From the NCBI GenBank assembly GCA_964370215.1, contig CAYJIM010000038.1, positions 1-22,163 of the forward strand: a stretch of 22,163 nucleotides of DNA, written 5' to 3'. The stretch comes from Massiliimalia sp964370215. GTDB lineage: Bacteria; Bacillota; Clostridia; Oscillospirales; Ruminococcaceae. The notes below the pieces were generated by a model that was not told where the DNA came from, searched no databases, and worked only from the letters and a program-made list of their open reading frames with translations. The position numbers were made by a program, and so were the translations under genes. Positions 1 to 7,217 of the stretch are shown one piece after another. The first letter of the stretch is position 1. Each line of letters starts with the position of its first letter.

Positions 1-1
1 G

Positions 2-30
2 GTAGGGGCGACCCTGTGTGGTCGCCCGCC
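2..30 (+). repeat. GTAGGG-type palindromic intergenic repeat, copy 1
   Basis: The unit starts GTAGGGGCGACC, has a 6-nt loop, and closes with GGTCGCCC followed by GCC. The arms GGGCGACC and GGTCGCCC pair perfectly. It lies just beyond the guaB terminator, at the 3' end of that minus-strand gene, and belongs to the family seen at about ten other places in the window. Confidence 0.8.
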
Positions 31-54
31 GTCCTGTCGTTTTGGTGGCATAGG

Positions 55-88
55 AAAACAGGCAATACCGTATGGCATTGCCTGTTTT
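55..88 (-). terminator. Rho-independent terminator of guaB
   Basis: A 15-bp inverted repeat with one mismatch (arms AAAACAGGCAATACC and GGCATTGCCTGTTTT, 4-nt loop) begins only a few bases beyond the guaB stop codon. Read on the minus strand, the hairpin ends in a run of four T. It is nearly symmetric, so it could also stop transcription entering from the left. Confidence 0.8.
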
Positions 89-94
89 GGATCA

Positions 95-1579
95 TTAGAT
101 ATGCGCCGAATAGTTCGGTGCTTCTTTGGTGATGTAAATATCATGCGGATGGCTTTCTTTCAAGCCAGCCCCTGTGATGCGGACAAATTGTGCTTTTTCC
201 ATCAAATCGTCGATGGTTTCGCAACCACAATACCCCATCCCCGATTTCAAACCGCCCATCAATTGGAATACGGTATCGGCGAGTGGCCCTTTGAATGGGA
301 CACGACCTTCGACCCCTTCCGGCACCAATTTCTTGTTGTCCTGTTGGAAGTAACGGTCTTTACTGCCGTTTGCCATTGCACCCAAACTACCCATGCCACG
401 GTACACTTTAAAGCTACGGCCTTGGTAAATTTCGGTGTCGCCCGGTGCTTCTTCACAACCGGCAAGCAAGCTGCCGAGCATGACGACCGAACCGCCTGCT
501 GCAATTGCTTTGACAATGTCGCCGGAGTATTTGACCCCACCGTCGGCGATGATCGGAATGTTGTATTTTGCTGCCACGCAAGCCGCGTCATAGATGGCGC
601 TGATTTGCGGTACCCCGATGCCGGAAACGACACGGGTGGTACAGATCGACCCGGGACCGATCCCTACTTTGACGGCATCTGCCCCTGCTTTGATCAGATC
701 TTCGGTCGCCTGTGCAGTTGCCACATTCCCTGCAATGACGCAAGCGTCCGGAAATGCTTCTTTGATGCGTTTGATACAGTTGATGATGCCCTTGCTGTGC
801 CCATGTGCAGAGTCTAGCACCAGTACGTCTGCTTGTGCGTCCAACAGTGCTTTGGAACGCTCCAGCACGTCATTGGTCACCCCGATTGCCGCGGCACACA
901 GCAGTCTCCCACGGCTGTCTCTTGCAGTGTTCGGGTATTCGGTTGCCTTTTCAATATCTTTGATAGTGATGAGCCCTTTGAGGTAGCCTTCATCATCCAC
1001 GATCGGCAACTTTTCGACTTTATGCTTTCTCAAAATATGTTGCGCCTTTTCAAGGTCGGTGCCCACAGGGGCTGTGATGAGGTTGTCTTTGGTCATGACA
1101 TCTTTGATTTTCACATTGAAGTCGGTCATGAATTTCAAGTCACGGTTGGTGATGATGCCGACCAATTTGCCGTTTTCTTTGCCGTCTTCGACAATCGGCA
1201 CCCCACTGATTTTGTATTTTGCCATCAAATCATTGGCATCGTATACAAAGTGGTCAGGCCCCAAGAAGAACGGGTTTGTGATAACGCCGTTTTCCGAACG
1301 CTTGACTTTGTCGACTTCCTCTACCTGTTTTTCAATCGGCATATTTTTGTGGATAACCCCAATCCCACCTTCTCTTGCAATGGCGATTGCCATGCGCGAT
1401 TCGGTGACGGTATCCATCGCCGCGGAAATGAGTGGTGTGTTGAGGTAGATGTCTTTGGCAAGTCTGGTGCGGGTTTTGACATCGGCCGGTAGCACATCCG
1501 ATTTCGCCGGAATCAACAGCACATCATCAAATGTCAACCCCTCTTTGAGAAATTTTTGATCAAATTGTGTTTGTAACAT
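95..1579 (-). CDS. guaB: IMP dehydrogenase GuaB
   Basis: Inosine-5'-monophosphate dehydrogenase oxidises IMP to XMP with NAD+, the first committed step of GMP synthesis, in the cytoplasm. The 494-aa product has the usual bacterial length. It opens with LTFDDVLLIP, typical of the family, followed by two CBS domains at about residues 95-215 inserted in the TIM barrel. The catalytic loop GPGSICTTR places the active-site cysteine near residue 313. The YRGMGSLGAM phosphate-binding segment and the VPEGVEGRVP flap are both present. The reading frame is open for 22 further codons upstream, but ATG at 1579 is chosen because GGAGAG lies 6-9 bases before it and the longer start has no such site. It is a single-gene unit with its own promoter and terminator. 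No purine riboswitch is visible in the roughly 70-nt leader. Confidence 0.97.
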   Translation of the reverse strand: MLQTQFDQKFLKEGLTFDDVLLIPAKSDVLPADVKTRTRLAKDIYLNTPLISAAMDTVTESRMAIAIAREGGIGVIHKNMPIEKQVEEVDKVKRSENGVITNPFFLGPDHFVYDANDLMAKYKISGVPIVEDGKENGKLVGIITNRDLKFMTDFNVKIKDVMTKDNLITAPVGTDLEKAQHILRKHKVEKLPIVDDEGYLKGLITIKDIEKATEYPNTARDSRGRLLCAAAIGVTNDVLERSKALLDAQADVLVLDSAHGHSKGIINCIKRIKEAFPDACVIAGNVATAQATEDLIKAGADAVKVGIGPGSICTTRVVSGIGVPQISAIYDAACVAAKYNIPIIADGGVKYSGDIVKAIAAGGSVVMLGSLLAGCEEAPGDTEIYQGRSFKVYRGMGSLGAMANGSKDRYFQQDNKKLVPEGVEGRVPFKGPLADTVFQLMGGLKSGMGYCGCETIDDLMEKAQFVRITGAGLKESHPHDIYITKEAPNYSAHI

Positions 1580-1658
1580 CTTGTCTCTCCTTTCGGCAAA
1601 ATCCTCTGTTTGCATATCCGTGTTTTTGGTGCGATACTGCACCACTGGTATTTAATAT

Positions 1659-1687
1659 ATGATACTTTTTTCGACCCTCAAAGTCAA
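1659..1687 (-). promoter_or_regulatory. Sigma-A type promoter of guaB
   Basis: Read on the minus strand, TTGACT (-35, 1682-1687) and TATCAT (-10, 1659-1664) are separated by exactly 17 bp. Transcription would start near 1652, about 70 bases before the chosen guaB ATG. The assignment is by consensus only. Confidence 0.75.
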
Positions 1688-1733
1688 TAGGCAAAGGACA
1701 AGTTTTTTACCTAGTTTTCACGTCCTTTTTTAG

Positions 1734-2381
1734 CTACTTTTTCAACAGTTGGCGCAAATCATTATTATGCCCCATCAAAATGATATTATCCTCCCGATTG
1801 AAGACGTAGGAAGCCTGTGGCAGAGGCTGTACATTGCCGTTATTTTTGATGGCAATGATGTTGACGTGGTACTTGTTGCGAATGTCCAACCCCATAATGG
1901 TTTTGCCAATCCAAGCAGATGGGGTGGCAATTTCATAAATGGCATAGTCGGTCGACATCTCAATATAATCAAACACCTCATCAGAGCCAAATTTGACCGC
2001 CGTTCTGGTGGCCGACTCCCGCTCGGGGTACACTACTTCGTCCGCCCCGTTGCGCAGCAAAAATCTGGCATGGGTGTCGCTGTAGGCACGCGAGATGATG
2101 TAATTTGCCCCTTTTTCACGCAACAGATTGGTGATGACAAGAGAGGTTTCAAAGTGGTCACCGATGGCGACGACACACAAATCAAACTGATCCAACCCCA
2201 AGGATTCCATATAAAGAGCGTTGGTGGCATCGCCAATTTGTGCCTCGGTCAGATGTTTGATGGCGTTGTTGACACGCTCCTCGGTAAAGTCAATGCCAAA
2301 TACTTCGTCCCCCTGTTGCGACAAGCGCTTTGCCATGTGTCTGCCAAAGCGGCCAAGACCGATGATGAGTACCGATTTCAT
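1734..2381 (-). CDS. ktrA: KtrA/TrkA-type potassium channel regulatory subunit (RCK domains)
   Basis: This 215-aa cytoplasmic protein forms the gating ring of a Ktr/Trk potassium uptake system. It begins with a Rossmann nucleotide-binding domain, GLGRFGRHMA at residues 8-17 (GxGxxG), with an acidic residue at the end of strand 2 (FGIDFTEE), fitting NAD/ATP binding by RCK_N. The C-terminal part from about residue 140 matches the RCK_C (TrkA_C) fold, a known site of c-di-AMP binding in Firmicute KtrA. The length equals that of single-RCK KtrA rather than two-fold TrkA. It starts 27 bases after the stop of the membrane subunit, with GGAGGA before the ATG, so the two form an operon. The stop is followed by an imperfect inverted repeat (AAAGGAC/GTCCTTT) too weak to call a terminator firmly. 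Confidence 0.93.
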   Translation of the reverse strand: MKSVLIIGLGRFGRHMAKRLSQQGDEVFGIDFTEERVNNAIKHLTEAQIGDATNALYMESLGLDQFDLCVVAIGDHFETSLVITNLLREKGANYIISRAYSDTHARFLLRNGADEVVYPERESATRTAVKFGSDEVFDYIEMSTDYAIYEIATPSAWIGKTIMGLDIRNKYHVNIIAIKNNGNVQPLPQASYVFNREDNIILMGHNNDLRQLLKK

Positions 2382-2408
2382 ACTGCTTCCTCCTTCAACT
2401 CTCTATGG

Positions 2409-3812
2409 TTATCCCACTGCAACCTTTTCCAGTGGGAGTTGTGAATTTCTAAAATTGATGCGTCTGCCAAAAAACAGCAAAAAGCTAAAGCCCCCCACCC
2501 TGCCGACAAACATCAAAAAGGTGATGATCAGTTGAGAGGGCAGTGAGAGGTTTGGGGTCAGCCCCAAACTCAACCCCACCGTGCCGACGGCCGAGGTCGT
2601 TTCAAACAACGCAGGTAGCATGGTGCCGCCCTCAATCGCGACAATGGCAATCGCCGCGACAATGGCAGTGGTGAAGTATGCAAAGACGATACAGCAGGCC
2701 TGTCGCACCAAATTTTCATCCAACCGTCTGCCAAAGCATTCCACCGACTTTCTGGCACGCAATTCCGCCAATACACCCAGCACCAAAATGACCACGGTGG
2801 TGGTTTTTAACCCCCCTGCCGTCGATCCGGGCGATCCCCCAATGAGCATAAAAATGCAGGTCACCAGTTGCGATGGTTCCGACAAGGTGGTCAAATCCAC
2901 CGTGTTGAACCCTGCGGTACGCACCGAAACGGAATGGAACACAGCCGACAGCGTTTTTTCAAAGATGTTGTCCCCCATATGGGGATTTTGCCCCTCAAAC
3001 AAAAAGAAGAACAGCGCCCCACCGACCAATAAAATGCCGGAGGCACAGAGTACCAACTTGCTATGCAGAGAAAATTTTTGAATCCTGCCACGATTGGCGA
3101 GCACATCCACCCAGACAAAAAAGCCAAGCCCACCGAGCACAATGAGGGTCATGACAACGAGGTTGAGGTACCAGTTGTCGGCAAAAGAGGTGAGCGACGA
3201 GTAAGGGGACACTGTCCCCATCAGGTCAAACCCTGCATTGCAAAATGCCGAGATGGCATGAAATAGGCTGTAATAAATGCCCTTGCCGATCCCGAATTGT
3301 GGGATGAATACCGGCAAAAGGAGCAGTGCGCCCAACACTTCCACCAACAGCACCGCTACCATAATAAAGCGCCCCATGCCGACCATACCGCCGACCTGTT
3401 GTCCGCCAATGGCGTCGCGCATCGTCACCCGTTGATGCAAGCCAATTTTTTTACCGGTGAGCGAGATGACCGAAATGAGGATGGTCATAAACCCGAGTCC
3501 CCCAATTTGAATGAGCAGAAGAATGACGATCTGCCCAAACAGTGTCCAATAGGTAGCGGTGTCATGGACAATCAGTCCGGTGACACAGGTCGCGGACGTG
3601 GCGGTCAACAACGCTTCCGAAAAGGGGGTCACCACCCCTGACTGTGCTGAGATCGGCAACATCAACAGCCCCGTGCCAATCAAGATGATGCCCAAAAATC
3701 CCATCACAATGATTTGGATGGGGCTCATTTTTTTCGTTAGTTTGCCGATGATACTGTCGCTGCCCGGTTTACCGGTAGCGAAGGGCGTACGCCCCACTCG
3801 TTTTTCTTCCAT
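2409..3812 (-). CDS. ktrB: KtrB/TrkH-type potassium transporter membrane subunit
   Basis: This is the membrane-spanning, channel-like subunit of a Ktr potassium (or Na+-coupled potassium) uptake system. It shows four repeated membrane/pore-loop/membrane units. The pore loops are recognisable as SATCVTGL, AFCNAGF, VRTAGFN and SAVGTVGLS, each with the filter glycine. The length of 467 aa is normal. The frame is open to a GTG at 3833, but that codon has no ribosome site. The second of two adjacent ATGs (3812) has GAGGG five bases upstream and is preferred; 3815 is possible. ktrA follows directly. The transcript probably starts near 4233, which gives an unusually long leader of about 420 nt crossing the DnaA-box cluster. 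No ydaO-type c-di-AMP riboswitch was recognised in that leader. Confidence 0.94.
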   Translation of the reverse strand: MEEKRVGRTPFATGKPGSDSIIGKLTKKMSPIQIIVMGFLGIILIGTGLLMLPISAQSGVVTPFSEALLTATSATCVTGLIVHDTATYWTLFGQIVILLLIQIGGLGFMTILISVISLTGKKIGLHQRVTMRDAIGGQQVGGMVGMGRFIMVAVLLVEVLGALLLLPVFIPQFGIGKGIYYSLFHAISAFCNAGFDLMGTVSPYSSLTSFADNWYLNLVVMTLIVLGGLGFFVWVDVLANRGRIQKFSLHSKLVLCASGILLVGGALFFFLFEGQNPHMGDNIFEKTLSAVFHSVSVRTAGFNTVDLTTLSEPSQLVTCIFMLIGGSPGSTAGGLKTTTVVILVLGVLAELRARKSVECFGRRLDENLVRQACCIVFAYFTTAIVAAIAIVAIEGGTMLPALFETTSAVGTVGLSLGLTPNLSLPSQLIITFLMFVGRVGGFSFLLFFGRRINFRNSQLPLEKVAVG

Positions 3813-3825
3813 CATTTCCCTCAAC

Positions 3826-4196
3826 TTTTCCACAGGTTATCCACATTATTTTTCGGGTTGTTTTCACGGCGTCCCCCCTCTTCCTCCCTTTTCCCACAGG
3901 TTTTGCACTACTTTTCTTCCGGTTTTCCACCGAAAAATCAAGTTTTCCACAAGGGAATCGCCAAAGGGTGCACGGTCCTGTACTGCGGCCTTACCACAAA
4001 TGCCGTGCTGCAAAAACAACCAATTTTTCGGTGTTTTTTCCCTTTTTCATCATACCCATTTTTTTGACGGCAGGATCCAACAAGTGTAGGTTTTGCCGTT
4101 TTCCGCTTGGTTTTTCACAAAAACAAGCGCTTTTTTCGTAAAACGAACAGAGTTTTCCACAATTTCAAGCCAAAATGTCAACAACTATGTGGATAA
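3826..4196. promoter_or_regulatory. Cluster of DnaA-box-like sites (possible origin element)
   Basis: Perfect matches to the bacterial DnaA box TTATCCACA lie at 3837-3845 (plus) and 4188-4196 (minus). One-mismatch copies TTTTCCACA lie at 3826-3834, 3943-3951 and 4153-4161. Two-mismatch copies lie at 3890-3898, 3923-3931 and 4111-4119. All fall within 371 bp of gene-free, T-rich sequence. Genes run left on the left side and right on the right side. The cluster could be part of a chromosomal origin, a DnaA-titrating locus, or a DnaA-controlled leader of ktrB. No dnaA, dnaN, rpmH or rnpA is in the window, so the function is inferred. Confidence 0.5.
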
Positions 4197-4239
4197 CTCT
4201 ACTTTCCGCTGAAAATTCGCCGATTTGTAGCCTGTTCTT

Positions 4240-4268
4240 ATTATAATTTCCCCCCTTGAAAAAGTCAA
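4240..4268 (-). promoter_or_regulatory. Promoter reading toward ktrB
   Basis: On the minus strand, TTGACT (-35, 4263-4268) and a perfect TATAAT (-10, 4240-4245) are 17 bp apart. The next gene on that strand is ktrB, about 420 bases downstream. Confidence 0.7.
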
Positions 4269-4396
4269 GCATACACCGTCGACACAACCCTGCAATCGCT
4301 GCACCACGTCACGACTTGAAAAAAGATGCAAAATACACTTTTGTAATTGTGTCAAATGTGGTAAAATGGTAGGGAAACCGTGGGCGGACAGCGTCC

Positions 4397-4496
4397 NNNN
4401 NNNNNNNNNNNNNNNNNNNNNNNNNNNNNNNNNNNNNNNNNNNNNNNNNNNNNNNNNNNNNNNNNNNNNNNNNNNNNNNNNNNNNNNNNNNNNNNN
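4397..4496. other. Assembly gap of 100 N
   Basis: There are exactly 100 unknown bases, the usual placeholder for a gap of unknown size. The left contig ends inside a copy of the GCGGACAGCGTCC repeat, which explains why assembly broke here. The upstream region and promoter of the FkbM gene may be missing. Confidence 0.95.
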
Positions 4497-4508
4497 AAGG
4501 ATATTGCA

Positions 4509-5642
4509 ATGAACAATTTTTACACCTATTTTGACGGACTACGCCCTCTGTGGGAACGCCTGCAATCTACCCAAAAACCCATTGTGCTGTACGGCATGGG
4601 GGATGGTGCGCTGAAAATTATGCGCATCCTAAAGGAAAAAAACATCCCCCTCGCCGGCATTTTTGCAAGCGACGACTTTGCCCGCAACCATACCTTTCAA
4701 GGGTTTCCGGTACGCACCCTTGCCCAAACGCTGGAGCAGTTTGGCGAGGTGGTCATCTTGTTGGCCTTCGGCACCCAGCGTCCTGAGTTGATGGACTACC
4801 TCAAAACCCTGTTTGAAACCCATGAGCTGTACGCCCCCGACGTGCCGGTCTGCGCCGACGACACAACGCTCTTTGACCGCACCTACCTTGAAACCCACGC
4901 CGAGGACTTTAATCGGGTGTACACCCGTTTGGCAGACCGCCGTTCCAAAGAGGTGTTTTTGGACGTGCTGCGCTACAAGTTGACCGGCAAGCTTTGCTAT
5001 CTCGACCGCGCCACCGACCCTGTGGAGGAGCCCTACACCCGATTGATTCCACCACATGATGCCGAACACTTTTTGGATCTCGGGGCTTACAACGGCGACA
5101 CCGTGCAGGCCTTTTTGGCACGTGTGACCGATTACAGCAGTATCACCGCATGGGAGCCGGATCGCAGAAACTTTAAAAAACTGCTAAAAACAATCGAAGA
5201 TCTGCCACGAACAACCGCCTTTCAATGGGGTGTGCACGATGCTCCCACCACACTGCACTTTGCTGCCCGTGGGGGGCGCAATGCGTCGCTTGTCGCTGTT
5301 GGCGACACCCAAGTGCCGACAAATCAAAAACATACCGTCGCCGTCGACATGGAGTCGATCGACCATGCCATGCAGGGTCGCCCGATCACCATGATCAAAT
5401 TTGATGTCGAAGGAGCGGAGGAACAGGCCTTGCGCGGTGGCCATCAAACGCTTGTCACGCAATACCCGAAATTGGAACTTGCCGCCTACCACCGCAACAG
5501 CGATTTGTGGAAACTGCCTGCCCTTTTGTGGGAACTTGCCCCCGACTATGATATTTTCCTGCGCCATCACCCCTATTACCCTGCATGGGAAACCAATTTT
5601 TACTGCCGCCTGCGGACAGCGTCCGCAGGCATTGCCGACTGA
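4509..5642 (+). CDS. FkbM-family SAM-dependent methyltransferase with N-terminal Rossmann-like domain
   Basis: The 377-aa product is probably an O-methyltransferase acting on a sugar or small-molecule hydroxyl. Residues about 20-110 form a Rossmann-like domain (IVLYGMGDGALKIMRILK), often found before FkbM domains. The methyltransferase core follows, with motif I FLDLGAYNGDT at residues 188-198 and the family signature KFDVEGAE at 297-304. ATG at 4509 is chosen because AAGGA lies 7 bases upstream, just after the gap; an open frame continues into the N run but has no support. The C-terminal tail (about RTASAGIAD) and the stop codon are encoded inside a dispersed palindromic repeat, so the natural C-terminus may have been altered by repeat insertion. 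No glycan-synthesis neighbours are visible, and the substrate is unknown. Confidence 0.88.
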   Translation: MNNFYTYFDGLRPLWERLQSTQKPIVLYGMGDGALKIMRILKEKNIPLAGIFASDDFARNHTFQGFPVRTLAQTLEQFGEVVILLAFGTQRPELMDYLKTLFETHELYAPDVPVCADDTTLFDRTYLETHAEDFNRVYTRLADRRSKEVFLDVLRYKLTGKLCYLDRATDPVEEPYTRLIPPHDAEHFLDLGAYNGDTVQAFLARVTDYSSITAWEPDRRNFKKLLKTIEDLPRTTAFQWGVHDAPTTLHFAARGGRNASLVAVGDTQVPTNQKHTVAVDMESIDHAMQGRPITMIKFDVEGAEEQALRGGHQTLVTQYPKLELAAYHRNSDLWKLPALLWELAPDYDIFLRHHPYYPAWETNFYCRLRTASAGIAD

Positions 5643-5675
5643 GCACCCATATCACAAAAACCTCGTCCACGATGT
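5608..5675 (+). repeat. GCGGACAGCGTCCGC palindromic repeat overlapping the FkbM 3' end
   Basis: The repeat begins with a perfect palindrome (arms GCCTGCGGAC and GTCCGCAGGC, loop AGC) within the last codons of the FkbM gene. It continues through the stop codon to AGCACCCATATC and TCCACGA. The same order of blocks, aligned without gaps, recurs at 22096-22158, and its first 13-15 bases abut the gap at 4396. The palindrome may also act as a terminator. Confidence 0.75.
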
Positions 5676-5696
5676 GGCATGGTGGGATGTGACCTT

Positions 5697-5723
5697 GTAG
5701 GGATGGGTCTTGACCCATCCGCC
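5697..5723 (+). repeat. GTAGGG-type palindromic repeat, copy 2
   Basis: GTAG is followed by the stem GGATGGGTC / GACCCATCC around a 2-nt loop and ends GCC. The stem sequence differs from copy 1, but both arms have changed together. Confidence 0.8.
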
Positions 5724-5759
5724 GTTCATCACCCAATGAAAATTTGAAAAAAACCAATC

Positions 5760-5782
5760 GGGACGGGTGACCCGTCCCCTAC
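5760..5782 (-). repeat. GTAGGG-type palindromic repeat, copy 3 (inverted)
   Basis: Read on the minus strand it starts GTAGGGGACGGG. The arms GGGACGGGT and ACCCGTCCC pair perfectly. The orientation is opposite to copy 2, 37 bp away. Confidence 0.8.
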
Positions 5783-5804
5783 ACCTCCAATGAAAATATG
5801 TGCG

Positions 5805-5830
5805 GTAGGGGCGACCTTTGGTCGTCCGCC
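5805..5830 (+). repeat. GTAGGG-type palindromic repeat, copy 4
   Basis: The sequence is GTAGGGGCGACC, loop TTT, then GGTCGTCCGCC. The stem is GGGCGACC / GGTCGTCC with one G-T pair. The same version recurs at 14044 and 17255. Confidence 0.8.
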
Positions 5831-5863
5831 ATTCATTGCAAAACAAAAACGGGGTGGAAAACA

Positions 5864-5890
5864 CGGGCGACCATACAGGGTCGCCCCTAC
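5864..5890 (-). repeat. GTAGGG-type palindromic repeat, copy 5 (inverted)
   Basis: On the minus strand it starts GTAGGGGCGACCC. The arms GGGCGACC and GGTCGCCC enclose a short loop. It is the fourth unit in the 200-bp cluster between the FkbM gene and spmA. Confidence 0.8.
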
Positions 5891-5986
5891 CTCTTCATTC
5901 TTCACTAACCCCACCCTCCTTTGCATACCAAAGGGGGGTGTTTGCATATAGTAGAGGGAACAATGGGGACAAGGGGAGGTTTTACG

Positions 5987-6580
5987 ATGATGAAATGGGT
6001 GTTTTGCGGGTTAATCATCCTATCGGTCATCTTCGGAACACTGACAGGACGCATGGGGTCGGTATCCGAAGCAGCCATTGCTGAGGCAGGCAATGCAGTG
6101 ACGCTGTTGTTGCGCATTTTGGGCGCCATCTGCTTTTGGAGTGGGTTGATGAAAGTAGCGGAGGCCGCCGGGGTGACAGCAGGGCTTGCAAAATTGTTGT
6201 CCCCTGTCATTCGTCTGCTCTTTCGCACCAGTCGCCACAACAAACGCGCCATGGAACTCATCTCGATGAATATGACGGCAAACCTGTTGGGGCTTGGCAA
6301 TGCTGCCACCCCTTTGGGGATGGCGGCCATGCAGGAACTGGCAAAGGAGCAACCGGCACACCTGCAAACCACCGCCTCTGCCGATATGGCGACACTGGTC
6401 GTCATCAACACCGCCTCCATTCAGCTCATTCCCACCACCATTGCACTGCTCCGCCTGCAATATGGGGCGCAAAACCCCATGGACATTCTCCCTGCCATTC
6501 TGCTCTGTTCACTCTGCTCGGTGACCGCAGGGGTGCTTGTCTGCAAGTTGCTCACACGCAAAGGGGGAGGTGTAGTATGA
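5987..6580 (+). CDS. spmA: Spore maturation protein SpmA
   Basis: This 197-aa integral membrane protein of the SpmA/nucleoside-recognition (Gate) family acts with SpmB. In Bacillus and Clostridium the pair is needed for proper dehydration of the spore core and spore heat resistance. The N-terminus MMKWVFCGLI is the first of several hydrophobic segments. The family stretch NMTANLLGLGNAATPLG lies at about residues 85-101, with TLVVINTASIQLIPTT further on. The start at 5987 is supported by GGGGAGG seven bases upstream; earlier in-frame ATGs lack a site. The last codons overlap the start of spmB by four bases (ATGA), indicating translational coupling. Confidence 0.95.
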   Translation: MMKWVFCGLIILSVIFGTLTGRMGSVSEAAIAEAGNAVTLLLRILGAICFWSGLMKVAEAAGVTAGLAKLLSPVIRLLFRTSRHNKRAMELISMNMTANLLGLGNAATPLGMAAMQELAKEQPAHLQTTASADMATLVVINTASIQLIPTTIALLRLQYGAQNPMDILPAILLCSLCSVTAGVLVCKLLTRKGGGVV

Positions 6581-7095
6581 CCGACTTTTTACTGCCCTGC
6601 CTCATTGCAGGGATTTTGCTGGTCGGCCTTTTCAAGGGGGTGCCGGTGTTTGACCTCTTTTTAAAGGGTGCCGGTGAGGGCCTTTCTCTGGTCAAATTGA
6701 TCCTTCCGGCACTCGTTGCACTCATCACCTGTGTCGGCATGTTCAATGCGTCAGGGGGCTTGGATCTCATTGCCAACGGCCTTGCCCCCCTCGTAGAAGC
6801 GTTTGGACTGCCACGGGACGTGGTGCCGCTGGCGTTGCTGCGTCCCATTTCCGGTAGTGGCTCTTTGGTGATTTTTGAAAAAATTCTTGCCGAACATGGC
6901 CCCGACAGCTTTGTTGGACGGGTGGCTTCGGTGCTGTTTGGCTCCACCGAAACCACCTTTTACACCATTGCCCTTTATTTTTCCGCCGCCTCGATCAAAA
7001 AAACAGGACCCACCTTGCCGTCCGCCCTTACCGCCGACCTTGTGGGATTTTTGTTGAGCGGGATTTTTGTCACCATGTTCTTTGTCGCAGGTTGA
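6577..7095 (+). CDS. spmB: Spore maturation protein SpmB
   Basis: The 172-aa membrane protein is the partner of SpmA. It starts MTDFLLPCLIAG at an ATG overlapping the spmA stop (ATGA), with GGGGGAGG seven bases upstream. A frame extending about 150 codons further upstream lies entirely inside spmA and is rejected. The family segment RPISGSGSLVIFEK and the GSTETTFYTIALYF stretch are present, with hydrophobic segments near both ends. Its length is typical of SpmB. The pair indicates an endospore former. No clear terminator follows, only an AT-rich gap that carries the promoter of the next gene. Confidence 0.95.
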   Translation: MTDFLLPCLIAGILLVGLFKGVPVFDLFLKGAGEGLSLVKLILPALVALITCVGMFNASGGLDLIANGLAPLVEAFGLPRDVVPLALLRPISGSGSLVIFEKILAEHGPDSFVGRVASVLFGSTETTFYTIALYFSAASIKKTGPTLPSALTADLVGFLLSGIFVTMFFVAG

Positions 7096-7146
7096 CCTTG
7101 AAATTCCCTCATGATTCTTACATTTTAATAAAACCATACAAAAAAC

Positions 7147-7175
7147 TTTACAATCAGCCACTTTTATTGTACTAT
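7147..7175 (+). promoter_or_regulatory. Promoter of the YesM/YesN two-component genes
   Basis: TTTACA (-35, 7147-7152) and TACTAT (-10, 7170-7175) are 17 bp apart. They lie 43-71 bases before the kinase ATG in otherwise AT-rich sequence. The assignment is by consensus. Confidence 0.6.
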
Positions 7176-7217
7176 AGTAGATAATTGTATCTATGACATG
7201 ACGATGGGAGGGGCTTC

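Larger units (their letters stand above)
3834..4508. other. Gene-free region between ktrB and the FkbM gene
   Basis: No convincing coding frame was found on either strand. Besides the DnaA-like boxes and the minus-strand promoter, the region holds long T-tracts (around 4024-4075) and a weak plus-strand promoter-like pair, TTGTAA (4341-4346) and TAAAAT (4362-4367), with only 15 bp between them. It ends in GGGCGGACAGCGTCC (4382-4396), the start of a repeat that also occurs at 5608 and 22096, immediately before the assembly gap. Confidence 0.6.
5643..5986. other. Repeat-filled intergenic region before spmA
   Basis: This stretch has no gene. It contains four GTAGGG-type palindromes in alternating orientation, joined by short spacers that share the motif GTTCATCACCCAATGAAAA (5724-5742) and fragments of it. 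Near its end, 5912-5940 forms a 12-bp hairpin (CACCCTCCTTTG / CAAAGGGGGGTG, one G-T pair). No clear promoter for spmA was identified; a sporulation-sigma promoter would be expected but could not be assigned. Confidence 0.7.

Noticed and set aside
101..1492. Plus-strand open frames of 120-240 codons opposite guaB
   Set aside because: guaB is unmistakable on the minus strand with its own promoter and terminator. The opposite frames give cysteine- and histidine-rich translations without family features.
1580..1658. A purine riboswitch before guaB
   Set aside because: The leader is only about 70 nt and shows no conserved purine-aptamer core.
3813..4239. A c-di-AMP (ydaO-type) riboswitch in the long ktrB leader
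   Set aside because: Known for some Firmicute ktr genes, so it was sought. The leader is dominated by T/A tracts and DnaA-like boxes, and none of the conserved G-rich riboswitch blocks was recognised.
6136..6576. Upstream extension of spmB by about 150 codons
   Set aside because: The extension lies inside spmA in another frame and has no family similarity. The ATG at 6577 overlaps the spmA stop and has a good ribosome site.
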